Positions 1-11,315 of a DNA stretch of 64,000 nucleotides are shown here, one piece after another; the first letter of the stretch is position 1; every line of letters starts with the position of its first letter. The position numbers and the translations under genes were made by a program. This DNA comes from Echinometra lucunter (Eukaryota; Echinodermata; Echinoidea; Camarodonta; Echinometridae), in assembly GCA_029962745.1 (NCBI GenBank), contig CM057167.1, positions 23,626,201 to 23,690,200 on the forward strand, in the 5' to 3' direction. The notes below the pieces were generated by a model that had not been told where the DNA came from, did not search any database, and worked only from the letters and a program-made list of their open reading frames with translations.

Positions 1-589
1 ATCTCGTTTGCAGTCTTCATTGAATGGCTGATCTTGAACGCATTCCATCACTGGATCCACGCAGTGTATTTGACTGCATTCAGTTCAAAGGAGGCAGGGA
101 GAGAAGACAAAAGTTTGCCTATAGATAGCTTGTTAACAGCTATTTGGCTAGGACTTTGATGAAACTTGGTGGATGAAGAAATCCATATATGTCTCAATAA
201 TTATTCCTGGAAAACAAGAAAAGGAGAAAAATTTTAAAATGCGACCTTTACGCATTTTAAGCAGTCTCTATAATGTATTCGTCATTGGTTCTCTCTGTTC
301 AACACGAATTACGGAGTAGCACATGAATTAGGTTTGGTGATTGATTTACACTTGATTGATTCAATAATTCCTTGATAAGTTTATCCGTTGATAGATTGTG
401 TTTGGGGATGTTGTTGTTGTTTTTTTTTAATGGGGGGGGGTTAAATCAAAATTTCATACATTAATCAGTCACTATAGTTAGTATCTATGCACCCATTCAC
501 TTTTTTCTTTAAGATAATTCAGCCCATAATCATTATTATTCTATTATTGTTATAATTATTATTATTATTTTATTATTGTTATAGTTATT

Positions 590-642
<53 letters not shown>

Positions 643-842
643 GAAGAAAACCAAATTCGGCATAAAAACCCTCTAACCGGCAGGCAAAGGGCTATATATT
701 GATTCAGAAATAGACAACAACAATAATTATGTTAACAAAATACTTTTATGTTTTACTCCAACCAACCTGGAGAAGTACGAGCTTCTGCCTCACGATCCTC
801 GACCACGGTTCCCTCGTCCCTGTCGTGCTTCTCATTCTCCAC
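1..842. other. Downstream flank of gene 1
   Basis: No exon seen. Holds the 541-648 microsatellite. The gene 1 3' UTR is expected to start at 842 on the minus strand; a minus-strand AATAAA (plus TTTATT at about 569) is a possible but unsupported poly(A) signal. Confidence 0.5.
541..648. repeat. ATT and GAT microsatellite
   Basis: A run of attattatt words, then about 15 GAT units (590-640). Lies downstream of gene 1. Confidence 0.9.
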
Positions 843-997
843 CTACTCAGCGATCTCGAAGAAGACAAGAACTCCAACGATGGCATAGACGACGGACATA
901 GAGACAAGGAACAGGAAGTCCACCTCATCGTAGCGATCGATTTCAACTTGTGACGTAGCCCCATTGTAACTGATGACGTCAGCTCTAATTGCGCCAT
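843..997 (-). CDS. Gene 1 exon 5 (transmembrane segment and stop)
   Basis: Acceptor atttcttctttacag. Read in the phase left by exon 4, it codes DGAIRADVISYNG and then, after RYDEVD, the hydrophobic helix FLFLVSMSVVYAIVGVLVFF (290-309), ending EIAE and a TAG at 845-843. A longer frame that is also open here (1057-746) is a shadow: it is Ser/Arg-rich, lacks the helix and does not match the exon 4 phase. Confidence 0.72.
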
Positions 998-3900
998 CTG
1001 TAAAGAAGAAATATCAATACAAAAAGTGTGACATTTTACTAAGACCCTCTTATTCATTCACTTTTCAAGAGACTCCTTGAACGAAATAAAAGCAGATGTT
1101 GGTTGACACTCGCACAAGCCGTTTTCTTCACAGCAGCGAGCTTCTTTGTATCATATGTATTGGAATAATGTACATTATAAACAAATCTTATTGCCTCAGA
1201 AGTAAATAAATGTGAATTTCAATGCAATTCAAAGTGGAAGAAAACAGATACAAAATAAAAAAAGATGAATCAATCACAAACAAACAAGATTAACACATCA
1301 ACAGTCAAAGTAGATAGACAATTCATTAATTTCTGCAACAGTACCCAATCCTCAAGTTGGTTTAATGCTCGAAATTTGTTTTATATCTGACATGTCCATG
1401 ATCATTAGTGACGTTTACTTAGATGACGTCACAAACAATCCCGTCTTTTTCTTGTGTTTTCGATGACCTCCTTTCATGTCATCCTTCCTATTCACATAAA
1501 CAGGCCTACAGACATAACAAAGTTACATGACGTAACAGAGGAATCAAGAGGTGATAATCTGCTGACCTGTCTGCTCGATGACCTTCACCTTGGTCTTCCT
1601 GTCAAGGTCATCCTTCTTGACCATCTTTCTCCGGTGGGTCACGTGACTGGTTTCATTGTCACTGGACACCTCACCAGAAACCTTGGCAGCCTTCTTCCCC
1701 TTCATCTTGGCAACACCGTTCATAGGTGTCTTGCCTTTCTTGCCTGATTTGGGAATGTTCAAATTGTAACAAAATTTATGAATTGACATTGCCACTGTTT
1801 TATGATAGAATCCTTCTTCCCCCCCCCCCCCCTCTCTCTCTCTCTCTCTACCTATCTATCTGTCTATCCATCTATATTTTCTTTATTCTATTTTCTTTCA
1901 TTTTTTTCTTCCTTTCTATATACCTCTCTTTTCTTTTTCTCTTTTCTCCTTCGTTCTCTCATATTTTGTTGTCTCTCTCTATATATGTTTTCTGTCAATT
2001 TTTCCAATATCCCTACTTTTATTTTTATTCCCCCCCCCCCCCACTGAGAAAACCAAAAATGTGACGACAGAATGGGAGAGAGGAAAAACACAAACATTAA
2101 TCAAAACAAAACAAAACAAACAATAGCAAACAATCACCTGAATATGCTGATCCACGATGACGGCGAATGACCCTCTTTGGGGCTGTGATCCTGTCCTCAT
2201 CATCGTCTGATTCGACATCAGCATCGAACACGTGCTCATCTTCCTCGTCTGAGGTGTCTTCATCCGATGACTCCTTGTCACTGTCGTCATTGACGTAGCG
2301 ATCTATCAAGAGAGAATACAAAATAGCATACATTTTAAGAAAATGTCCCATGGTCTAATCTAAAAAGCTAAATAATCCTCTCAATGTATTTCTATTTTTC
2401 CAAACATCAGCATTCATTTCTTCTTCTACCTCTTTCATTGTAGATAATATTTTTCAAAGGTAGGCCTATTAAATATTGGCTATGTCTGCTGCTTAAATTC
2501 AAGAGAAAACTGTACTTTTAATATTGCAAAGAAGTAGCTGACCAGCTTGCAGAAACTTAAAAGACTTTGTTTCCTTATTCATAGTTTTGTCTTCGTGTGG
2601 TTTTTAGTGTAGCAAAGGAAAGCTGCAAAAAAAAAATTTATTATTATTATGATTGTTATCATTAAATCATTTTTTAAAAATTATTATTATGTAGGCCTAT
2701 AATCCAGAAATACTTCGAAGCTGTATAAAATAGATAAAGATTTTTGACCTAATGTGAGCGATTTAAAAAAACAAAGACCAACTTTCTACTTACGGTAGTA
2801 TAGAAAGTAACCTGAAGACACCCTAATATCCACTGGGTCAGAGGTTGAGGGGCGGCCGCTCTCGAACTTCTGGCCAATCATAGGGCTTGATTTCACTTCC
2901 TGGCTGATGACTGGCATGTCCTTCTGACCAATCAGGTCAGACTGAACGACCTTTGGGGCGTGACGATGAAGCTCTTCAGGCTTGACGGCGGCGGAGGCTG
3001 GAAGAACTGGAGCAGTGGTGGTAATCTGCAGAAGTTCATCGTCGTCGTCATTGCTGTGTTCATTGTCGTCATCGGCATCACTTCCTGATGCATGGGGAAC
3101 CACCTGAAATCCAACATAATTCAACTAATTCAGCTCTGATTACCTGCATAGATTATCCTGCTATATTGAAGTAAAATTATTAGGAAAGACAATTTTATTG
3201 AGGGGAAAATGAAAACAAGTAAACACAAACGTCTGCGCGTCGTCTATGAAAGACAATTCTTTTATGATGTATCTTGTTAAAGGTAATTCTCTTGAGGGGC
3301 CTGGGGAGGGAGGAGGAGGGCACGATATTGGATAATTTCCAACTAGCAGCGGGATAGTTTTTAAAATTTTCAGTTGCCTATTTTGGTTAAAACACAATTC
3401 TAAGAAAACATTTCTTGTGAATACCTACACCATATTTGCGTGAAGCTTCTGGCACGTCCCCCGTCTCACCCCCCCCCCCCTGCCCCCACCCCACCCCTGA
3501 GAAAGATAGAACATTCTCTCCCTCCCCTCGTAAACATGAATGTCTGCCTGCTTTTCTTTTTCTTTATGTCGCCCCCGCTCTCTCTCTCTCTCTCTCTGCC
3601 CCTATTATTTCTATCTTGCTTTCTCCCAGCCTCGCACTGCTAAATCAAAACAATATCCACTTTCTATTGTTTAAATCTTTTCCCCAATCATTGTAACATG
3701 ACTAAAAATGTCAAAGTAACATACATGCGCATCATAATAATGCAAATTGATTTGAGATCTATTATACACCACATCGCTCAAAATATTAAAGAATACCTTG
3801 CAAATGCAAATACCAACACCTATATCTATGCGCATAAAAAGTAATTCGTGAGTCCAAGACAATTTTCAATTTCATCTAATGTTATGCAGCGTTAAAGGTA

Positions 3901-4226
3901 AAACTATGTATGTGTAATGAAAATGAGTTATCTTATCAATTGAAATAATGATAAAGACTAGAATACGAATAACCAGACTTGGCTCAAGGGCCATGTGTAA
4001 GGTATGACATAATGAAAAAGAGGGAATGAAGTAAAAATAGAAGTTTCTTTGAATGGGGTGCGGTAAAGATTTGGAAAAACATTTCCCTCACCTTAGTGTC
4101 CCTCGAGAAAATTTTCTGAATTCCTGCCCAGCAGCCAGTCCCTGTGGTCTTTGTAGAACGGCTGCTGTGCTTCTGATTGACATTCTCGGATGGCAGAGGC
4201 GCAACTTTGGAATGAGATGAACCCAT
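843..4226 (-). CDS. Gene 1: acidic, putatively N-myristoylated protein with C-terminal membrane anchor (5 exons)
   Basis: Complete spliced gene on the minus strand with exons 4226-4092, 3103-2794, 2302-2138, 1743-1567 and 997-843. They total 942 nt, or 313 residues plus a TAG stop. Every junction is GT-AG and the phases agree (0, 1, 1, 1). The protein opens MGSSHSKV; Gly2, Ser6 and Lys7 fit the N-myristoyltransferase consensus, and Cys32 is a possible palmitoylation site. Residues about 51-66 and 151-185 are strongly acidic, rich in Asp, Glu and Ser. Residues about 204-258 are Lys-rich. Residues 290-309 are one uninterrupted hydrophobic segment followed only by EIAE, as in a tail anchor. I do not recognise the family, and the name is descriptive. 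Location at a membrane is inferred from the two anchors. The start is the first ATG of an exon that ends exactly at GTGAGG. Confidence 0.78.
1567..1743 (-). CDS. Gene 1 exon 4 (Lys-rich)
   Basis: Acceptor cccaaatcag, donor GTCAGC after ...VIEQT. Codes about residues 204-262, rich in Lys (GKKGKTPMNG, MKGKKAAKVSG, RRKMVKKDD). The donor is weaker than the others, but it joins exon 5 in phase; reading through it gives a stop soon after. Confidence 0.72.
2138..2302 (-). CDS. Gene 1 exon 3 (Asp/Glu/Ser-rich)
   Basis: Acceptor ttctctcttgatag, donor GTGATT. Codes residues 149-203. It is dominated by Ser-Asp-Glu blocks (DSDKESSDEDTSDEEDEH), which resemble casein kinase 2 sites, then turns basic (KRVIRRHRG). 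Confidence 0.75.
2794..3103 (-). CDS. Gene 1 exon 2 (acidic and low-complexity middle)
   Basis: Acceptor ttggatttcag, donor GTAAGT. Codes residues 46-148 plus one base of codon 149. It begins VVPHASGSDADDDNEHS and ends SSGYFLYY. There is an acidic Asp/Asn run at about residues 53-66 and a Pro/Ala/Val stretch after it. No domain recognised. Confidence 0.75.
4092..4226 (-). CDS. Gene 1 exon 1 (start codon, myristoylation signal)
   Basis: Codes residues 1-45, from MGSSHSKV to FSRDTK, and ends at AAG|GTGAGG in phase 0. Gly2, Ser6 and Lys7 give a Src-type myristoylation start. The exon is rich in Ser, Thr and Lys, with a single Cys32. Confidence 0.75.
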
Positions 4227-6832
4227 AGTTGCAAACGATCCGAAAAATTCAGTAAAATACTCTGAAAAAAGCTAGAGAACTGCAAATCGCTATAGTCAGC
4301 GCAAGGGAGATAACTCTATTGTACGGTAAATTGCAAAGAAAACATTGTCGATAGTTACCAGTATTGTGCGTATACTGGTATGCCTCTTACGTCAACAATA
4401 ATAGATGCGCGCAGGAGAAACTTTGACAAGTGCAACGCATTAATGACAGGAATGCAAGTTGAATTTAAAAATCTCAAAATTCATTGAATAATCTTCTTGA
4501 TCTTGTTATGAAAATAATAAACTGATTTTCTTATACTATTAGAAGAAGTAATTGAAACTACTTTATAAAGAAATAAAATCATAGAGCGCTTGCCTCGATC
4601 GAAAAATTCGATACATGATATGCACCCACCCCACCCCCCCCCCCCCCCCCCCCCCCCCCAATACAACAGTGGGATTTACCCGCGCGCCCATGCGCGTTTG
4701 TAAATGTGAATATTCATCATGAAGTCAGGAGGAACCTCATAGCGTTGTTTTCAGGTTTCTGCCTTTTCTCCTCCTCCTCCTCCTCCTCCTCCTCCTCCTC
4801 CTCCTCCTCCTCCTCCTCCTCCTCCTCCTCCTCTTCTTCTTCTTCTTCTTCTTCTTCTTCTTCTTCTTCTTCTTCTTCTTCTTCTTCTTCTTCTTCTTCT
4901 TCTTCTTCCTCCTCCTCCTCCCCCTCCTCCTCCTCCTCCTCCTCCTCCTTCTTCTTCTTCCATTGGAGTACATCCCTCTTAAAGAGTATTGTCATACTTA
5001 GTGCAGAAATGTGCGCGGTCGCAGGAACACGTGCAAAGAAGTGCACGTGTTCCTGCCTCCTCCTCCTCCTCCTCCTCCTCCTCCTCCTCCTCCTCCTCCT
5101 CCTCCTCCTCCTCCTCTTCTTCTTCTTCTTCCTTATAATTTTTGGAAATAAAACCACCTTTGGTAGCCCCCCCCCCTTCTCTCTCATCTCTCTCTCTCTT
5201 TCCCTCCATCCATTGCCCTTCTCATCCTCTCTTCCTTTGTCTCCTCTCCTATCTAATCTATTTAAAAGTGTGCCCCAAAATTGGATATCAGTTATATTCT
5301 TTCTCTTCCCTTCTTGACATTGGGCTTTCATACTGATGGATCTCTGAGAATGAATAAAATACACAAATATACCATTTTTCTTCATTATTCCCAGTTTCTT
5401 TTAATATCAACATCTGATTTTCAATCCATCTGTCTCATAATGATTTTATACCAGAAAGATAAATCTTTACATGCCTCTCATAATAAACAAAGAAAAAAAA
5501 AACACCTGTAACTATACATAGTTATATGCAATATTCCCACAAAACCCAGAGAAAACTGTATAATGGTGGTACATGTTACACGTTGTAAAAAAGTTCATTC
5601 TTAGGTAACAGGCGATATTCTCATAAATATTCAATGGTCCATTACTGAAAGTTACAACAAAAAGGGCAAATATAAATTTACACATTCAAAAGAGAGAAAT
5701 AGAGACACAGTTTACGAAAGACTCCGCAATTTCCTCCTGCTATCCCAGATGTATTGCGTAAAGGAGAGCCCATATTTAACTTGGATTCAAATGTAATCTA
5801 TTCATATCATTTATAAATATAAATGCTTTTATAAAGTAAGCAAATATGATACAAAATTACAAACACATATCATTAGGCCATCTTGCAACAATCACTGTGA
5901 ATTGTTGTCTTATTGTGTACATTGTTTTTGAAAATCAATGGGAAAATGCTCAACATCTTTTACATATCTGTATACACTACTAGTCATCGATTTCTTATAA
6001 GTACATGTACATTCTACCAACAAAATTGGAGTAAAAAGAATATCAGAATACAATCCGTCAGGTTTTCTTTCAAACCAGATTTCCGTGTGAAATATCTCAT
6101 AGTTATAGTACAAGGAATCTAATAAAATACAATCCCCAAAGCAGGATTATACATATAGGGCTCTATTCCTACCTGGTAAAAGCTACAGTTTCTGTTTAAA
6201 CATACCATTTTCGAAGAAATGTCTGGAGAATACAAATTAGATTTAATTGTTTTCAATCATGTTTTTTTACTTGATGACTTAAATTTGAACTGATTATCCC
6301 TGGCCTTGGTCTGTCTTAATCATTATGTTTTGTGGAATAAAAATGGAATGCATGTTTCACAATACTAAACATGATAATTGAATCACCACAAAAACAAAAA
6401 AAAATCCATTGACACTTCCAATCAACTTGTTTGGACAACTGTAAAATGCTTCACATCTTCAAGAGGGGTCGGGGTTTGCACTGAGTTGCAGTTCTGATGA
6501 ATTTAAAACTTTATAGGACTAATTCTATCAGTGTGGAGCTATCTAAACAGAATTTATCAGAGGTTTGGGTTATGCTTACTATTACTCATCTTTGGGCTGC
6601 TTGAACCTTTATCTTGTTTTATTCCAATTTCTACAATATTGGAAACTTTAATACTTCCCCTCATGATTTCTTGCACACCTTGAATAAAATATTAAAAGAC
6701 AAATCTATGCACTGATTTGAGAGAGAGAAAAAAATAGCACAATGCAGACCTACATGTAGGACAGTCTGTCTACTACAGCTACTACTACTACTAATAATAA
6801 CTAGATGAATCCTCGACCGCGCGCAGTCGAAA
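4227..6832. other. Gene 1 upstream region / intergenic
   Basis: Contains whatever promoter gene 1 has; no TATA box or initiator is clear. Poly(C) at 4632-4659 and the long CTC/CTT tract lie 0.4-0.9 kb upstream of the start codon. 5320-6780 is AT-rich with no recognised feature. Confidence 0.5.
4770..5135. repeat. Long CTC/CTT pyrimidine microsatellite in two blocks
   Basis: 4770-4963 is uninterrupted CTC/TTC triplets; 5057-5131 repeats the pattern. Between them lies a small inverted repeat (gaacacgtgcaaag / gcacgtgttcc). The apparent Ser, Glu, Lys and Arg polymers on both strands are artefacts of the repeat. Confidence 0.9.
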
Positions 6833-7268
6833 TTTATGCCTCCGCCATTGCCAGGTCAGAAATATATGGCACATTCATGGTGATTTTTTTAAATTTTCAT
6901 GTATACAATGACATCTTTGCCCTTGTGACCCCCAAATCTAATGACACCATCATGAGACCTTCTATATGCATACATGAACCAAGTTTGAAGTTGATCCATC
7001 ATATTGTTTTTGAGTTATCGCGAGAACGAACCATTTTTATGTACATAATGACCTCTATGACCTTTGACCTTTGACCTTGAGACCCCAAAATCTAATCAGA
7101 TCATTGTCCCTCCCATATGCATACACGAGCCAAGTTTCAAGTTGATCCGTCAAACGGTTCTTAAGTTATCGCGAGAACGAAAATGGGACGGACGGACGGA
7201 CGGACGACCCGAAAACATAATGCCTCCGGCAACCACCTACGATGGGCGGAGGTGGGCGGAGGCATAAA
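6833..7268. mobile_element. Element with tttatgcctccgcc ends
   Basis: Left tttatgcctccgcc, right ggcggaggcataaa, a perfect 14-bp inverted repeat. The interior holds two diverged direct repeats (tatgcatacatgaaccaagt ttgaag; agttatcgcgagaacgaa) and a (GGAC)n run at 7188-7206. No transposase frame. Confidence 0.75.
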
Positions 7269-7339
7269 AATGATAATGGTAGCCTGTTGATAGCACAAAC
7301 ATGTATATCCTGCATCTAGTGCACTAGCATATCGGATCC

Positions 7340-7480
7340 TCATGTAATATACACCCGGGTGGAGAGGGGCAAACACGGATTAATGTCTTGCCAAAAGCCG
7401 TTAGTGCCGGGCTTGCGATTCAAACCCTCAACCCTCTGGCAGAATGAAACAACATACCAAGACACTTCCATGGCCTTACT
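7340..7480 (-). mobile_element. Partial family 2 SINE
   Basis: The minus strand has the B-box-like gggtttgaatcgc and ttttggcaagacattaat followed by cacccgggtgtat, shared with the 16536 and 26010 copies. Tail not seen. Confidence 0.6.
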
Positions 7481-8044
7481 GGACTTATCCACAGTATTAA
7501 ACAAATATTCCTCATCTATTTAACATAGTGCCTCACAAGCATGTGTCATGAAATAAAATCAGGCTCGTGGGAAACAATAGAACTAAGCCGTGCATCAAAT
7601 TAAGTGTGGTTGCTTTTTACATCTTACTGCTAAAAGTGAATGTGCTTTTAGGTGTCAAAATTGATACTGTTTTGTACTTTTAAAGCTTTTATTTTTTGCA
7701 TAATTATGAAGCCAAGACAAGAGTATAATCATTGCTCTTACATTTTCTTCACTGTTCTAGTCCTAGAATACCCTAAGAACAAAAGTGACAACAAAAAGTA
7801 TTTTCAATTTTACTGCCTACCTGCAGCATATCATTACATATATTGGCCTCTCTCTTGTAAAATCACCAATGAAAGATAACTTGGGCTTTCAACTTCAAAC
7901 TATTTCCTTATTGCATTTCTCTTGTTAAGTACACACAACAAAATTATTGAATACAATACTCATGGTCCTTTTTTACATTACAATCAAAGAAACATATGTT
8001 TATAGCATAAGACTTGACTAGATTTTGCCAGTTTATTTACCTGG

Positions 8045-8342
8045 TGGGTGTTTCACAAAGACTAAGATTGACTAAAATCGCACTTAAGTATGGCTGGCCA
8101 TTCATGCCACAGTTTGTTTTCACCATCGGTCTCTCAAGGGATGCGCAAATCATGGTCACATATTCGCAGAATTTTCTTTTTTTGTTTTCTTCATCAATGA
8201 ACTATAAAAAAATAGTTCATTTGCAAATATCCGACCATGATTTGCAAATCCTTTGAGAGATCTATGGCGAAAGAAAACAGTGGCATGAGTGGCCAGCAAT
8301 AGTTAAGTGTGATTTGAGCCAGTCTTAGTTGTGAAACACCCC
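8045..8342. mobile_element. Foldback MITE, family C copy 1
   Basis: The arm gggtgtttcacaaagactaa ends the left side and cttagttgtgaaacaccccc the right; the ggccattcatgccac blocks also pair. About 298 bp, palindromic, no coding potential. Confidence 0.78.
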
Positions 8343-10854
8343 CAGGCCTCACAGGCCGACTGTAATAATCTGTACATCACTTTTCATGTATAGTGTATGT
8401 GTATCTAAAATACAGAAATAAATACCTCTAAATACAGTACAAGGGAAAATACTTTACATATAAAGTATCAAATTGTATTAGTAAAAAATGCTTTATTAAA
8501 ATTATTTCATACTTTTAAGTATGGAACATGGCATTAAACTGAAATGTTCAATATAATGAAGGAATTTTAAGGACAATGTTTCACCAACATGAATCATTTA
8601 AAATTGTCAACTTTTATTTTGTCTGTTTGGGCTAAAACAACAAGCAATACCCAATCACAAGTAAGGTATACTTGTTTCCTGATTAGTGATGTTGCATCAA
8701 GCAGCATTTTGGAATCAAGGAGGATTATGTTTTTTTTCACTACTATCAACCTCAAAAAAAAAAAACTGAGAGGGCTTCAGAATTTTCAGCAAAAGACTTT
8801 GATTTTGATGCTAAAAATCACTTTCTAAGCATTCTACATATTCACTGCAATGTTTTTGGCTTGCGTACTATGCATTTTTATTGATAGTGAAATAAATTAA
8901 TTTCATGAAATAGTATCTACTAAAATTCCTGCTCATTGGTACAGACTAAATGCAAGTATCCTTACAGAGCAGCTACTCTCTTTCATTGAAATTGCCATAA
9001 CAAAACAGCAAGAAAGCTAGAAATAATTAATTATCTGGAAAAAGATACATCTACGCATTACGCATTTAACCTACATGAAAAGTCTTAATATACAAAGGGA
9101 TAAGGCAGGGAACCATCGGAAAGAACATATATATGAAAAAAAGGAGAAAATATTCAGAGCCTGTGCAAAATATTATGCATAAATGCATTTAAATCATAGA
9201 ACAGATTAATTCTGTGAATATAATACCATTTTGTATGCATGTAACTAAGAAATTACAAAAATAGAATCGAGAATATAATATGCTCACAACATATATCGCA
9301 AGAAACAATATGTAACACAATTCAACTTATAATATATATTTTTAATGAATGGAATTTTTTAAAAACATTGCAAATAATGATACATTTTGAGCTGAATGAC
9401 TGCGGAATGCAGTTTGTTTCATACTGCGGAATGCAGCTCATTTCATACTGCCGAAAACATAACACCATAAAGAAATAGACTCTCGTGAAAGACGATTTTA
9501 AAGACATGATACGATGGAGCATTTGCGGAAGCATAAGTGAGTGTCATGCCCTTGAAATGTATCATGCCATTCTACAAAGAAAAATCAATCATCATTCTCA
9601 AAAGTACATGAAATCATTATTTTTTAAAAACACATGAAATTATTACTCTCCTAAAAACATGAAATTATTACTCTTGATAGCATACAAAATTATTATTCTA
9701 AATACAGCATTACATCATTTCTCTTTTTAAACTTAACTTTTTTCTGTTGAAAGGCTGAATGTCCATATGTCTATGTTTATCAGGACTTAACATCCTTAGA
9801 GGCAACACATACTGCATCATCATAATTAATATTTTTATCTGGATAGTAGACTTAATAACATGAAGCTACATTGTTGGACAGCTACTGGTCAAGAATAACT
9901 CCTTTTTTTTTTCTTTCCTGAAGGAATTATGGTCACCACTGACAAGGCTTTCCACATGGCCACTGCCCTGCAACCAATATCCGTTTAACAACTAATGTAA
10001 AATTGATATCATTCATAAATCCTGACAATTACTCATTCTTTGTTTCATATCCACTTTTCAGTCTGACGATGAAAGCTTTACTGACTGAAAGTCTCTTGAG
10101 TCCTCTTGGAATGACCAAAGAGAGACACACGTGGTTTTCTTTCCTTATTGCTGAGATTCCATTGTGAAGAGCATGATGTGAAGTGTTCCGTATATTCCAT
10201 TAAAGGAACATATGTAAACGTGCATTCCTTTTTTCGGCTACAGATAATAGTTGCAGTTGGTCTCTGAAATGTTCAGTGACCAAAGCCGAAATTGCGCGCC
10301 ATCAACATCAAGGAGTGGACACAGGCATTTGGTCTCATCCGTTTAACAGAGCAACATCATTTCTACAAACCTCCAAGGTATACAACAGATGCATTCATAT
10401 ACATTTTAAAAACTTCTTTGTGCTCAAATAAAACTTTCTTGCAGATGCAAACGCATTCTATCAGTCTCCAATCCACTGAGTTCCCTGGTTTCCGGAAGCT
10501 CTGCAACTTTTGATCAAAACTTTTCAAAGCAAAATAAAATCTTGAAATAATAATGCTATGCCATAAGCAAAAAAATGTTCATTTGACAAGGTGAGGGTAG
10601 CTGGCAACTGCCCAAATCTGTGAAGTCCCACACACTTGGTGCCCTGTTGGTTCATGAACATGATGATACATTTAGTATTCCATTTAAACAACTCTTTGTG
10701 CTCCCCACACGTTTTAATTACGTGCAATGTGAGCAACTTGATTTAAATATACCACAAATTGTCAGCATTTCCATATATGTCCTCAGGAAAATGAAATATG
10801 AATCAAGTGAAGCGTCGATACTGTCACAAAGCAAAGTTGTGTCTCAGCTCTAGT

Positions 10855-11115
10855 TTCAGTCCAACATGCTGAATTCCACCTGGTTCTAAAAAAATGCTGA
10901 TGAAGAGACGTGAGTTGTGGCGTGGCTTTTCATCGCTCTACATCTAACGCCAACATATCCACACACCGACTGCAGCCAGAGTCCAGCTTCAGTCCCACAT
11001 GCCGAGTTCCTCAGTGATTCTACAAAAAGACGAAAAAGCCACATGCCACCTGTGGCCAAAATCCCTTTCTTCAGTCCCATATGCTGAATTCCGTGCAGAT
11101 CTACAAGAAAAAAGT
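10855..11115. repeat. Degenerate repeats in the RhoGAP 3' UTR
   Basis: ttcagtcc-acatgc-ga-ttcc recurs at about 10855, 10989 and 11074, each followed by a gttctaaaaaaa/gattctacaaaaa-like run. The stretch lies within 300 bp of the stop codon at 11141. Confidence 0.6.
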
Positions 11116-11140
11116 TCACAGGATGCCTCAGACCAAGGCC

Positions 11141-11315
11141 TCATGACTGGAAGATGTTGTCGAACTCTAATAAGACAAACTCCATGACCTGGTTCTGGTA
11201 GACGGTCGCCATGGTCATGTTCATGCTCTCCCGCTCAGGCCACATGAGGGTGGGACCGAAGACCGTGGCCAAGTTCTTGGCCGGCATGCGGTTGTGCTGG
11301 ACGTTGTCCATGACC
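11141..11315 (-). CDS. RhoGAP gene exon o (C-terminus and stop)
   Basis: Acceptor gttcatccacag. It codes [32 protein letters not shown], then [20 protein letters not shown], ending FQS and a TGA at 11143-11141. N521 in the [11 protein letters not shown] block is the conserved Asn. The GAP domain ends almost at the C-terminus, as in ARHGAP27/12/15/9. Confidence 0.93.

Larger units (their letters stand above)
7481..11140. other. Intergenic and 3' UTR of the RhoGAP gene
   Basis: Minus-strand 3' UTR begins at 11140. Candidate poly(A) signals (plus-strand TTTATT) occur far downstream at about 8491, 8611 and 8877; which is used cannot be told. Apart from the family C MITE and the 3' UTR repeats I see nothing specific. 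Confidence 0.45.

Noticed and set aside
746..1057. 103-codon frame over gene 1 exon 5
   Set aside because: Different frame from the one set by exons 1-4; Ser/Arg-rich without the hydrophobic helix.
4717..5385. Long open frames of poly-Ser, poly-Glu, poly-Lys or poly-Arg
   Set aside because: They are translations of a CTC/CTT microsatellite on both strands; no splice or start context and no unique sequence.
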